A stretch of DNA of 64,000 nucleotides from Hydractinia symbiolongicarpus (taxonomy: Eukaryota; Cnidaria; Hydrozoa; Anthoathecata; Hydractiniidae), in NCBI RefSeq assembly GCF_029227915.1, contig NC_079888.1, positions 21,866,001 to 21,930,000 of the forward strand. The letters are read 5' to 3'. The position numbers and the translations under genes were made by a program. Positions 1-9,860 of the stretch are shown one piece after another (the first letter of the stretch is position 1; each line of letters begins with the position of its first letter). Under the pieces are notes generated by a model. The model was not told the DNA's origin. It did no database searches and worked only from the letters and a program-made list of their open reading frames with translations.

Positions 1-70
1 TTTATAAAAACTAAAAGTCTCATGGGCTTTAGTGGTGAAATAATAATTTAAAAAATCGTTCGGGAAATGA

Positions 71-273
71 GTTTACTCCCTGGGTACTTTCTTTGTATAC
101 TTTTGACTATACGGGACAAGCCCGGCATTTACGGGAAATCGCGGGTTTTCGTTCACCGGCGATTAAACCTCTTTCATTAAGCGTCTCATTAAAAATGAAA
201 ACATTTTTGAAAACTACAAGTCTCATTCGTTCTAGTGGTGCTGAAATAATTTGAAAAATCGTTCGGGAAATCA
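71..273 (+). repeat. First complete monomer (phase reference, 203 bp)
   Basis: This unit sets the phase used here: it starts at GTTTACTCCC and ends just before the next copy at 274. Following starts are 476, 679 and 882, so spacings are 203, 202, 203 and 203. In a typical monomer, residues about 41-90 form a GC-rich core (31 of 50 G+C) holding most CpGs. Residues about 121-190 are AT-rich (16 of 70 G+C) with A-tracts and the TAATTTAAAAAATCG element. The main variable positions are CTTTTGAC or CATTCGAC at about 36; CCAAGCCCGGGA, CCGAGTCCGGGA, CCGAGTCCGGGG or CCAAGCTAGGGA at about 45; GCCGGCG, GCCGTCG, GCCATCG or GCCCGCG at about 85; and the C/T-rich stretch after GATTAAAC. Confidence 0.9.
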
Positions 274-2066
274 GTTTACTCCCTGGGTACTTTCTTTATA
301 TACATTCAACTATACGGGCCAAGCCCGGGATATACGGGACATTTCAGTTATTCGTTTGCCAGCGATTAAACTTCTTTTATTCAGCGTCTCATCAAAAATG
401 AAAACATTTTTAAAAACTAAAACTCTCATGGGTTTAGTGGTGAAATAATAATTTAAAAAATCGTTTGGGAAATGAGTTTACTCCCTGGGTACTTTCTTTG
501 TATACTTTTGACTATACGGGCCGAGTCCGGGATTTACGGGAAATCGCGGGTTTTCGTTTGCCGGCGATTAAACTTCTTTTATCCAGCGTCTCATCAAAAA
601 TGAAAACATTTTTAAAAACTACAAGTCTCATGCGTTTTAGTGGTGAAAAAATAATTTAAAAAATCGTTCGGGAAATGAGTTTACTCCCTAGGTACTTTCT
701 TTCTATACTTTTGACTATACGGGCCGAGTTCTGGGTTTACGGGAAATGGCGGGTTTTCGTTTGCCGGCGATTAAACTCCTTTTATTCAGCGTCTCATCAA
801 AAATGAAAACATTTTTAAAAACTACAAGTCTCATGGGCTTTAGTGGTGAAATAATAATTTGAAAAATCGTTCGGGAAATCAGTTTACTCCCTGGGTACTT
901 TCTTTATATACATTCAACTATACGGGCCAAGCCCGGGATATACGGGAAATTGCGGTTTTTCGTTTGCCAGCGATTAAACTTCTTTTATTCAGCGTCTCAT
1001 CAAAAATGAAAATATTTTTAAAAACTACAACTCTCATGGGTTTAGTGGTGAAATAATAATTTAAAAAATCGTTTGGGAAATGAGTTTACTCCCTGGGTAC
1101 TTTCTTTGTATACTTTTGACTATACGGGCCGAGTCCGGGATTTACGGGAAATCGCGGGTTTTCGTTTGCCGGCGATTAAACTTCTTTTATCCAGCGTCTC
1201 ATCAAAAATGAAAACATTTTTAAAAACTACAAGTCTCATGCGTTTTAGTGGTGAAAAAATAATTTAAAAAATCGTTCGGGAAATGAGTTTACTCCCTAGG
1301 TACTTTCTTTCTCTACTTTTGACTATACGGGCCGAGTCCTGGGTTTACGGGAAATGGCGGGTTTTCGTTTGCCGGCGATTAAACTCCTTTTATTCAGCGT
1401 CTCATCAAAAATGAAAACATTTTTAAAAACTACAAGTCTCATGGGCTTTAGTGGTGAAATAATAATTTGAAAAATCGTTCGGGAAATCAGTTTACTCCCT
1501 GGGTACTTTCTTTATATACATTCAACTATACGGGCCAAGCCCGGGATATACGGGAAATTGCGGTTTTTCGTTTGCCAGCGATTAAACTTCTTTTATTCAG
1601 CGTCTCATCAAAAATGAAAATATTTTTAAAAACTACAACTCTCATGGGTTTAGTGGTGAAATAATAATTTAAAAAATCGTTTGGGAAATGAGTTTACTCC
1701 CTGGGTACTTTCTTTGTATACTTTTGACTATACGGGCCGAGTCCGGGATTTACGGGAAATCGCGGGTTTTCGTTTGCCGGCGATTAAACTTCTTTTATCC
1801 AGCGTCTCATCAAAAATGAAAGCATTTTTAAAAACTACAAGTCTCATGCGTTTTAGTGGTGAAAAAATAATTTAAAAAATCGTTCGGGAAATGAGTTTAC
1901 TCCCTAGGTACTTTCTTTCTCTACTTTTGACTATACGGGCCGAGTCCTGGGTTTACGGGAAATGGCGGGTTTTCGTTTGCCGGCGATTAAACTCCTTTTA
2001 TTCAGCGTCTCATCAAAAATGAAAACATTTTTAAAAACTACAAGTCTCATGGGCTTTAGTGGTGAA
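241..2066. repeat. 3-mer higher-order repeat, 608 bp, three tandem copies
   Basis: Three monomers repeat with a 608-bp period (starts near 241, 849 and 1,457). One monomer carries CAGTTTACTCC, TATATACATTCAAC and GCCAGCGATT. One carries TCGTTTGGG and GAGTCCGGGATT with TTATCCAGCG. One carries CCCTAGGTAC and CTGGGTTTACGGG. Copies 2 and 3 look closest: they share CTCTACTTTTG near 1,312 and 1,920, where copy 1 has CTATACTTTTG. Copy 1 also differs near 338 (GACATTTCAGTTATT). The repeat breaks near 2,070, where TAAATTAAAAAATCG replaces the expected variant. Confidence 0.88.
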
Positions 2067-2342
2067 ATAATAAATTAAAAAATCGTTCGGGAAATGAGTT
2101 TACTCCCTGGGCACTTTCTTTGTTTACTTTTGACTATACGGGACAAACCCGGGATTTACGGGAAATCGCAGGTTTTCGTTTGCCGGCGATTAAACCTCTT
2201 TCATTAAGCGTCTCATTAAAAAATGAAAACATTTCTGAAAACTACAAGTCTCATGCGTTTTAGTGGTGAAAAAATAATTTAAAAAATCGTTCGGGAAATG
2301 AGTTTACTCCCTGGGTACTTTCTATGTATACTTTTGACTATA

Positions 2343-2355
2343 CGGGCCAAGCCCG
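2343..2355. other. Representative GC-rich inverted repeat of the monomer
   Basis: CGGGC (2,343-2,347) and GCCCG (2,351-2,355) form a 5-base perfect stem around CAA. It is present in all monomers of the GGGCCAAGCCCG type. Monomers with CCGAGTCCG keep only a weaker symmetry and those with CCAAGCTAGG lose it. In most monomers of this type CCCGGG directly overlaps the stem, adding another palindrome. Confidence 0.75.
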
Positions 2356-2419
2356 GAATTTACGTGAAATCGCGGGTTTTCGTTTGCCGGCGATTAAACT
2401 TCTTTTATTCAACGTCTCA

Positions 2420-2441
2420 TCAAAAATGAAAACATTTTTGA
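2420..2441. other. Representative AT-rich inverted repeat of the monomer
   Basis: TCAAAAATG (2,420-2,428) and CATTTTTGA (2,433-2,441) are perfect 9-base complements around a four-A loop. The element sits at the same place in every monomer but is intact only in those with CATTTTTGA. The CATTTCTGA, CATTTTTAA, ATCAAAAACG and CATTAAAAATG variants break one or more pairs. It could form a cruciform or hairpin. That is an inference from symmetry only. Confidence 0.75.
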
Positions 2442-2970
2442 AAACTACAAGTCTTATGCGTTTTAGTGATGGAAAAATAATTTAAAAAATCGTTCTGGAA
2501 ATGAGTTTACTCACTGGGTACTTTCTTTTTATACTTTTGACTATACGGGCAGAGTCTGGGGTTTACGGGAAATGGCGGGTTTTCGTTTGCCGGCGATTAA
2601 ACTTCTTTTATTCAGCGTCTCATCGAAAATGAAAACATTTTTGAAAACTACAAGTCTCATGGGTTTTAGTGGTGAAAAGATAATTTAAAAAATCGTTTTG
2701 AAAATGAGTTTACTCCCTGGGTACTTTCTTTGTATACTTTCGACTATACGGGCCAAGCCTGGGATATACGGGAAATTGCGGTTCTTCGTTTGCCAGCGAT
2801 TAAACTTCTTTTATTCAGCGTCTCATCAAAAATGAAAACATTTTTAAAAACTACAACTCTCATGGGTTTAGTGGTGAAATAATAATTTAAAAAATCGTTT
2901 GGGAAATGAGTTTACTCCCTGGGTACTTTCTTTGTATTTTTTTTACTATACGGGCCAAGCCTGGGACTTA

Positions 2971-3120
2971 CGGGAAATCGCGGGTTTTCGTTTGCCGGCG
3001 ATTAAACTTCTTTTATTCAGCGTCTCATCAAAAATGAAAAAAATTCGGGAAATCGCGGGTTTTCGTTTGCCGGCGATTAAACCTCTTTCATTAAGCGTCT
3101 CATCAAAAATGAAAACATTT
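2971..3120. repeat. Intra-monomer 75-bp tandem duplication, copy 1
   Basis: Two 75-bp units (2,971-3,045 and 3,046-3,120) each run from CGGGAAATCGCGGG through GCCGGCGATTAAAC and CGTCTCATCAAAAATG, making this monomer 278 bp. The two halves are not identical. The first has the TTCTTTTATTCAG variant and the second has CTCTTTCATTAAG. They therefore look like pieces of two different monomer types joined, rather than a simple slippage copy. The junction is ATGAAAA followed by AAATTCGGGAAATCG. An 8-base CGGGAAAT occurs twice per normal monomer and could have served as microhomology, which is an inference. Confidence 0.9.
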
Positions 3121-3451
3121 TTGAAAACTACAAGTCTCATGCGTTTTAGTGGTGAAAAAATAATTTAAAAAAATCGTTCGGTAAATGAGTTTACTCCCTG
3201 GGTACTTTCTTTGTATACATTCGACTATACGGCCAAGCCCGGGATTTACGGAAAATCGCAGGTTTGCGTTTGCCGGCGATTAAACTTCTTTTATTCAGCG
3301 TCTCATCAAAAATGAAAACACTTTTGAAAACTACAAATCTCATGCGTTTTAGTGGTGACAAAATAGTTTAAAAAATTGTTCGGGAAATGAGTTTACTCCC
3401 TGGGTACTTTCTTTGTATTTTTTTTACTATACGGGCCAAGCCCGGGACTTA

Positions 3452-3601
3452 CGGGAAATCGCGGGTTTTCGTTTGCCGGCGATTAAACTTCTTTTATTCA
3501 GCGTCTCATCAAAAATGAAAAAAATTCGGGAAATCGCGGGTTTTCGTTTGCCGGCGATTAAACCTCTTTCATTAAGCGTCTCATCAAAAATGAAAACATT
3601 T
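3452..3601. repeat. Intra-monomer 75-bp tandem duplication, copy 2
   Basis: Same structure as at 2,971, with units 3,452-3,526 and 3,527-3,601. It keeps the same junction and the same pair of variants (TTCTTTTATTCAG then CTCTTTCATTAAG). This shows it is a copy of the same event, not an independent one. It lies 481 bp from copy 1, which equals one normal plus one enlarged monomer. Confidence 0.9.
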
Positions 3602-4135
3602 TTAAAAACTACAGGTCTCATGGGCTTTAGTGGTGAAATAATAATTTAAAAAATCGTTCGGGAAATGAGTTTACTCCCTGGGTACTTTCTTTGTATACTT
3701 TTGACTATACGGGACAAGCCCGGGATTTACGGGAAATCGCGGGTTTTCGTTTACCGGCGATTAAACCTCTTTCATTAAGCGTCTCATTAAAAATGAAAAC
3801 ATTTTTGAAAACTACAAGTCTCATTTGTTCTAGTGGTGCAGAAATAATTTGAAAAATCGTTCGGGAAATCAGTTTACTCCCTGGGTACTTTCTTTATATA
3901 CATTCAACTATACGGGCCAAGCCCGGGATATACGGGAAATTGCGGTTATTCGTTTGCCAGCGATTAAACTTCTTTTATTCAGCGTCTCATCAAAAATGAA
4001 AACACTTTTGAAAACTACAAGTCTCATGCGTTTTAGTGGTGACAAAATAGTTTAAAAAATTGTTCGGGAAATGAGTTTACTCCCTGGGTACTTTCTTTGT
4101 ATTTTTTTTACTATACGGGCCAAGCCCGGGACTTA

Positions 4136-4285
4136 CGGGAAATCGCGGGTTTTCGTTTGCCGGCGATTAAACTTCTTTTATTCAGCGTCTCATCAAAAAT
4201 GAAAAAAATTCGGGAAATCGCGGGTTTTCGTTTGCCGGCGATTAAACCTCTTTCATTAAGCGTCTCATCAAAAATGAAAACATTT
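4136..4285. repeat. Intra-monomer 75-bp tandem duplication, copy 3
   Basis: Units 4,136-4,210 and 4,211-4,285 carry the same junction and variant order as the two earlier copies. It lies 684 bp from copy 2, which equals two normal plus one enlarged monomer. Flanks differ between the three copies: GCGTTTTAGTGG follows copy 1, GGGCTTTAGTGG follows copy 2 and TTCGTTCTAGTGG follows copy 3. The enlarged monomer was therefore moved between backgrounds. Confidence 0.9.
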
Positions 4286-4485
4286 TTGAAAACTACAAGT
4301 CTCATTCGTTCTAGTGGTGCAGAAATAATTTGAAAAATCGTTTGAAAAATCAGTTTACTCCCTAGGTACTTTCTTTCTATACTTTTGACTATACGGGCCG
4401 AGTTCTGGGTTTACGGGAAATGGCGGGTTTTCGTTTGCCGGCGATTAAACTCCCTTTATTCAGCGTCTCATCAAAAATGAAAACA

Positions 4486-5165
4486 TTTTTAAAAACTACA
4501 AGTCTCATGGGCTTTAGTGGTGAAATAATAATTTAAAAAATCGTTCGGGAAATAAGTTTACTCCCTGGGTACTTTCTTTGTATACTTTTGACTATACGGG
4601 ACAAGCCCGGGATTTACGGGAAATCGCGGGTTTTCGTTTACCGGCGATTAAACCTCTTTCATTAAGCGTCTCATTAAAAATGAAAACATTTTTGAAAACT
4701 ACAAGTCTCATTCGTTCTAGTGGTGCAGAAATAATTTGAAAAATCGTTCGGGAAATCAGTTTACTCCCTGGGTACTTTCTTTATATACATTCAACTATAC
4801 GGGCCAAGCCCGGGATATACGGGAAATTGCGGTTATTCGTTTGCCAGCGATTAAACTTCTTTTATTCAGCGTCTCATCAAAAATGAAAACATTTTTAAAA
4901 ACTACAACTCTCATGGGTTTAGTGGTGAAATAATAATTTAAAAAATCGTTTGGGAAATGAGTTTACTCCCTGGGTACTTTCTTTGTATACTTTTGACTAT
5001 ACGGGCCGAGTCCGGGATTTACGGGAAATCGCGGGTTTTCGTTTGCCGGCGATTAAACTTCTTTTATCCAGCGTCTCATCAAAAATGAAAACATTTTTAA
5101 AAACTACAAGTCTCATGCGTTTTAGTGGTGAAAAAATAATTTAAAAAATCGTTCGGGAAATGAGT
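4486..5165. repeat. Second occurrence of the 1-680 segment
   Basis: The order of monomer variants here repeats that of 1-680 at an offset of 4,485: GGGACAAGCCCGG with TTCACCGG/TTTACCGG, then TTCGTTCTAGTGGTG, then the CATTCAAC monomer, then the TTATCCAGCG monomer. It shows that the 608-bp family flanks the block with enlarged monomers on both sides. Confidence 0.8.
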
Positions 5166-5349
5166 TTACTCCCTAGGTACTTTCTTTATATACATTCAAC
5201 TATACGGGCAAAGCCCGGAATATACGGGAAATTGCGGTTTATCGTTTGCCAGCGATTAGACTTCTTTTATTCAGCGTCTCATCAAAAATGAAAATATTTT
5301 TAAAAACTACAACTCTCATGGGTTTAGTGGTGAAATAATAATTTAAAAA

Positions 5350-7672
5350 ATCGTTCTGGAAATGAGTTTACTCCCTGGGTACTTTCTTTGTATACTTTTG
5401 ACTATACGGGCAGAGTCCGGGATTTACGGGAAATCGCGGGTTTTTGTTTGCCGGCGATTAAATTCTTTTATTCACCGTCTAATAAAAAATGAAAACAATT
5501 TTAAAAACTACAAGTCTCATGCGTTTTAGTGGTGAAAAAATAATTTAAAAAATCGTTCGGGAAATGAGTTTACTCCCTAGGTACTTTCTTTCTATACTTT
5601 TGACTATACGGGCCGTGTCCTGGGTTTACGGGAAATGGCGGGTTTTCGTTTGCCGGCGATTAAACTCCTTTTATTCAGCGTCTCATCAAAAATGAAAACA
5701 TTTTTAAAAACTACAAGTCTCATGGGCTTTAGTGGGGAAATAATAATTTAAAAAATCGTTCGGGAAATGAGTTTACTCCCTGGGCACTTTCTTTGTTTAC
5801 TTTTGACTATACGGGACAAGCCCGGGATTTACGGGAAATCGCGGGTTTTCGTTTGCCGGCGATTAAACCTCTTTCATTAAGCGTCTCATTAAAAATGAAA
5901 ACATTTCTGAAAACTACAAGTCTCATGCGTTTTAGTGGTGAAAAAATAATTTAAAAAATCGTGCGGGAAATGAGTTTACTCCCTGGGTACTTTCTATGTA
6001 TACTTTTGACTATACGGGCCAAGCCCGGAATTTACGTGAAATCGCGGGTTTTCGTTTGCCGGCGATTAAACTTCTTTTATTCAACGTCTCACCAAAAATG
6101 AAAACATTTTTGAAAACTACAAGTCTTATGCGTTTTAGTGGTGGAAAAATAATTTAAAAAATCGTTCTGGAAATGAGTTTACTCCCTGGGTACTTTCTTT
6201 GTATACTTTTGACTATACGGGCAGAGTCTGGGGTTTACGGGAAATCGCGGGTTTTCATTTGCCGGCGATTAAACCCCTTTCATTAAGCGTCTCATTAAAA
6301 AATGAAAACATTTTTGAAAACTACAAGTCTCATGCGTTTTAGTGGAGATCAAATAATTTCAAAAATCGTTCGGGAAATGAGTTTACTCCCTGGGTACTTT
6401 CTTTGTATACATTCGACTATACGGGCCAAGCCCGGGATTTACGGGAAATCGCAGGTTTTCGTTTGCCGGCGATTAAACTTCTTTTATTCAGCGTCTCATC
6501 AAAAATGAAAATATTTTTAAAAACTACAAGTCTCATGCGTTTTAGTGGTGAAAACGTAATTTAAAAAATCGTTCGGGAAATGAGTTTACTCCCTGGGTAC
6601 TTTCTTTGTATACTTTTGACTATACGGGCAGAGTCCGGGATATACGGGAAATCGCGGGTTTTTGTTTGCCGGCGATTAAATTCTTTTATTCACCGTCTAA
6701 TAAAAAATGAAAACAATTTTAAAAACTACAAGTCTCATGCGTTTTAGTGGTGAAAAAATAATTTAAAAAATCGTTCGGGAAATGAGTTTACTCCCTAGGT
6801 ACTTTCTTTCTATACTTTTGACTATACGGGCCGTGTCCTGGGTTTACGGGAAATGGCGGGTTTTCGTTTGCCGGCGATTAAACTCCTTTTATTCAGCGTC
6901 TCATCAAAAATGAAAACATTTTTAAAAACTACAAGTCTCATGGGCTTTAGTGGGGAAATAATAATTTAAAAAATCGTTCGGGAAATGAGTTTACTCCCTG
7001 GGCACTTTCTTTGTTTACTTTTGACTATACGGGACAAGCCCGGGATTTACGGGAAATCGCGGGTTTTCGTTTGCCGGCGATTAAACCTCTTTCATTAAGC
7101 GTCTCATTAAAAATGAAAACATTTCTGAAAACTACAAGTCTCATGCGTTTTAGTGGTGAAAAAATAATTTAAAAAATCGTGCGGGAAATGAGTTTACTCC
7201 CTGGGTACTTTCTATGTATACTTTTGACTATACGGGCCAAGCCCGGAATTTACGTGAAATCGCGGGTTTTCGTTTGCCGGCGATTAAACTTCTTTTATTC
7301 AACGTCTCACCAAAAATGAAAACATTTTTGAAAACTACAAGTCTTATGCGTTTTAGTGGTGGAAAAATAATTTAAAAAATCGTTCTGGAAATGAGTTTAC
7401 TCCCTGGGTACTTTCTTTGTATACTTTTGACTATACGGGCAGAGTCTGGGGTTTACGGGAAATCGCGGGTTTTCATTTGCCGGCGATTAAACCCCTTTCA
7501 TTAAGCGTCTCATTAAAAAATGAAAACATTTTTGAAAACTACAAGTCTCATGCGTTTTAGTGGAGATCAAATAATTTCAAAAATCGTTCGGGAAATGAGT
7601 TTACTCCCTGGGTACTTTCTTTGTATACATTCGACTATACGGGCCAAGCCCGGGATTTACGGGAAATCGCGG
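5350..7672. repeat. 6-mer higher-order repeat, 1,218 bp, about two copies
   Basis: Marker variants recur exactly 1,218 bp apart. GGGCAGAGTCC is at 5,408 and 6,626. The one-base-shorter ATTAAATTCTTTTATTCACCG follows each. GGCCGTGTCCTGGG, CTATGTATAC, TTACGTGAAATCG and the AGTGGAGATCAAATAATTTC monomer (near 6,342 and 7,560) follow in the same order. The second copy departs near 7,672, where GGGTTCTCG and the CACTTTCATTAAG variant replace the expected sequence. No stop-free or gene-like structure departs from the satellite. Confidence 0.87.
6411..6426 (+). other. Representative TTCG-N6-CGGG element (CENP-B-box near miss)
   Basis: ATTCGACTATACGGGC contains TTCG (6,412-6,415) and CGGG (6,422-6,425) separated by six bases. 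The mammalian CENP-B box is NTTCGNNNNANNCGGGN, with seven bases between the same two blocks. The element is found only in monomers with CATTCGAC. Those with CTTTTGAC lack TTCG. Because the spacing is one base short, I do not call it a CENP-B box. Confidence 0.4.
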
Positions 7673-9860
7673 GTTCTCGTTTGCCGGCGATTAAACCACT
7701 TTCATTAAGCGTCTCATCAAAAATGAAAACATTTCTGAAAACTACAAGTCTCATGCGTTTTAGTGGTGAAAACGTAATTTAAAAAATCGTTCGGGAAATG
7801 AGTTTACTCCCTGGGTACTTTCTTTGTATAATTTTGACTATACAGGCCGAGTCCGGGATTTACGGGAAATCGCAGGTTTTCGTTTGCCGGCGATTAAACT
7901 TCTTTTATTCACCGTCTCATCAAAAATGAAAACATTTTTAAAAACTACAAGTCTTATGGGTTTTAGTGGTGAAATAATAAATTAAAAAATCGTTCGGGAA
8001 ATGAGTTTACTCCCTGGGTACTTTCTTTGTATACTTTTGACTATAAGGGCCGAGTCTGGGGTTTACGGGAAATGGCGGGTTTTCGTTTGCCGGCGATTAA
8101 ACTTCTTTTATTCAGCGTCTCATCAAAAATGAAAACATTTTTGAAAACTACAAGTCTCATGCGTTTTAGTGGTGAAAAGATAATTTAAAAAATCGTTTTG
8201 GAAATAAGTTTACTCACAGGGTACTTTCTTTGTATACATTCGACTATGCGGGCCAAGCCCGGGATTTACGGGAAATCGCGGGTTTTCGCTTGTCGGCGAG
8301 TAAACCACATTCATTAAGCGTCTCATCAAAAATGAAAACATTTCTGAAAACTACAAATCTCATACGTTCTACTGGTGCAGAAATAATTTGAAAAATCGTT
8401 CGGGAAGTCAGTTTACTCCCTGGGTACTTTCTTTAGATACATTCAAATATACGGGCCAAGCCCGGGATTTACGAGAAATCGCGGGTTTTCGTTTGCCGGC
8501 GATTAAACTTCTTTTATTCAGCGTCTCATCAAAAATGAAAACACTTTTGAAAACTACAAGTCTCATGCGTTTTAGTGGTGACAAAATAATTTAAAAAATC
8601 ATTTGGGAAATGAGTTTACTCCCTGGGTACTTTCTTTTTATACTTTTGACTATACGGGCCAAGCCCGGGATTTTCGGGAAATCGTGGGTTTTCGTTTGCC
8701 AGCGATTAAACTTCTTTTATTCAGCGTCTCATCAAAAATGAAAACATTTTTGAAAACTGCAAGTCTTATGCGTTTTAGTGTTGAAAAAATAATTTAAAAA
8801 ATCCTTCTGGAAATGAGTTTACTCACAGGGTACTTTCTTTGTATACATTCGACTATACGGGCCAAGCCCGTGATTTGCGGGAAACACGGGTTTTCATTTG
8901 CCGGCGATTAAACCCCTTTCATTAAGCGTCTCATCAAAAATGAAAACATTTTTGAAAACTACAAATCTCATGCGTTTTAGTGAAGAAAAAATAATTTAAA
9001 AAATCGTTCGGGAAATGAGTTTACTCCCTGGGTACTTTCTTTAGATACATTCAACTATACGGGCCTAGCCCGGGATTTACGGGGAATCGCGGGTTTTTGT
9101 TTGGCGGCGATTAAACTTGTTTTATTCAGCGTCCCATCAAAAATGAAAACACTTTTGAAAACTAGAAGTCTCATGCGTTTTAGTGGTGACAAAATAATTT
9201 AAAAAATCATTTGGGAAATGAGTTTTCTCCCTGGGTACTTTCTTTGTATACTTTTGACTATATGGGCCGAGTCCGGGGTTTTCGGGAAATGGCGGGTTTT
9301 CGTTTGCCGGCGATTAAACTTCTTTTATTCAGCTTCTCATCAAAAATGAAAACATTTTTGAAAACTACAAGTCTCATGCGTTTTAGTGGTGAAAAGATAA
9401 TTTAAAAAATCGATTTGGAAATGAGTTTACTCCCTGGGTACTTTCTTTAGATACATTCAACTATACGGGCCAAGCCCGGGATTTACGGGAAATCCCGGGT
9501 TTTCGTTTGCCGGCGATTAAACTTCTTTTATTCAGCGTCCCATCAAAAATGAAAACACTTTTGAAAACTACAAGTCTCATGCGTTTTAGTGGTGACAAAA
9601 TAATTTAAAAAATCATTTGGGAAATGAGTTTACTCCCTGGGTACTTTCTCTGTATACATTCGACTATACGGGCCAAGCTAGGGATTTACGAGAAATCGCG
9701 GGTTTTCGTTTGCCAGCGATTAAACTTCTTTTATTCAGCGTCTCATCAAAAATGAAATCATTTTTGAAAACTACAAGTCTTATGCGTTTTAGTGGTGAAA
9801 AAATAATTTAAAACATCGTTCTGGAAATGAGTTTACTCACAGGGTACTTTCTTTGTATAT
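7673..9860. repeat. Irregular satellite block with TTTAGATAC monomers
   Basis: About eleven monomers without a clear HOR. A distinctive type has lost the GTATAC site (CTTTAGATACATTCAA near 8,434, 9,041 and 9,449). Others carry TCATTTGGGAAATGAG, or ACATCGTTCTGG near 9,813. Many of these recur at 12,200-13,270. Substitutions are denser here than in 27-46 kb, suggesting less recent homogenisation. Confidence 0.8.

Larger units (their letters stand above)
2067..4485. repeat. Mixed-monomer satellite block containing 278-bp monomers
   Basis: This block is continuous satellite without one clean HOR period. It holds ordinary monomers of several types and three enlarged 278-bp monomers, described separately, spaced 481 and 684 bp apart. 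All three enlarged monomers also share a T-rich replacement of the usual GTATACTTTTGAC, so they descend from one mutant copy. The segment near 3,600-4,020 matches the window start (1-420) at an offset of 3,598. No gene or foreign sequence is visible. Confidence 0.85.

Noticed and set aside
2971-4285. Mobile-element insertions causing the 278-bp monomers
   Set aside because: The extra 75 bp is satellite sequence itself, with no terminal inverted repeats or foreign sequence.
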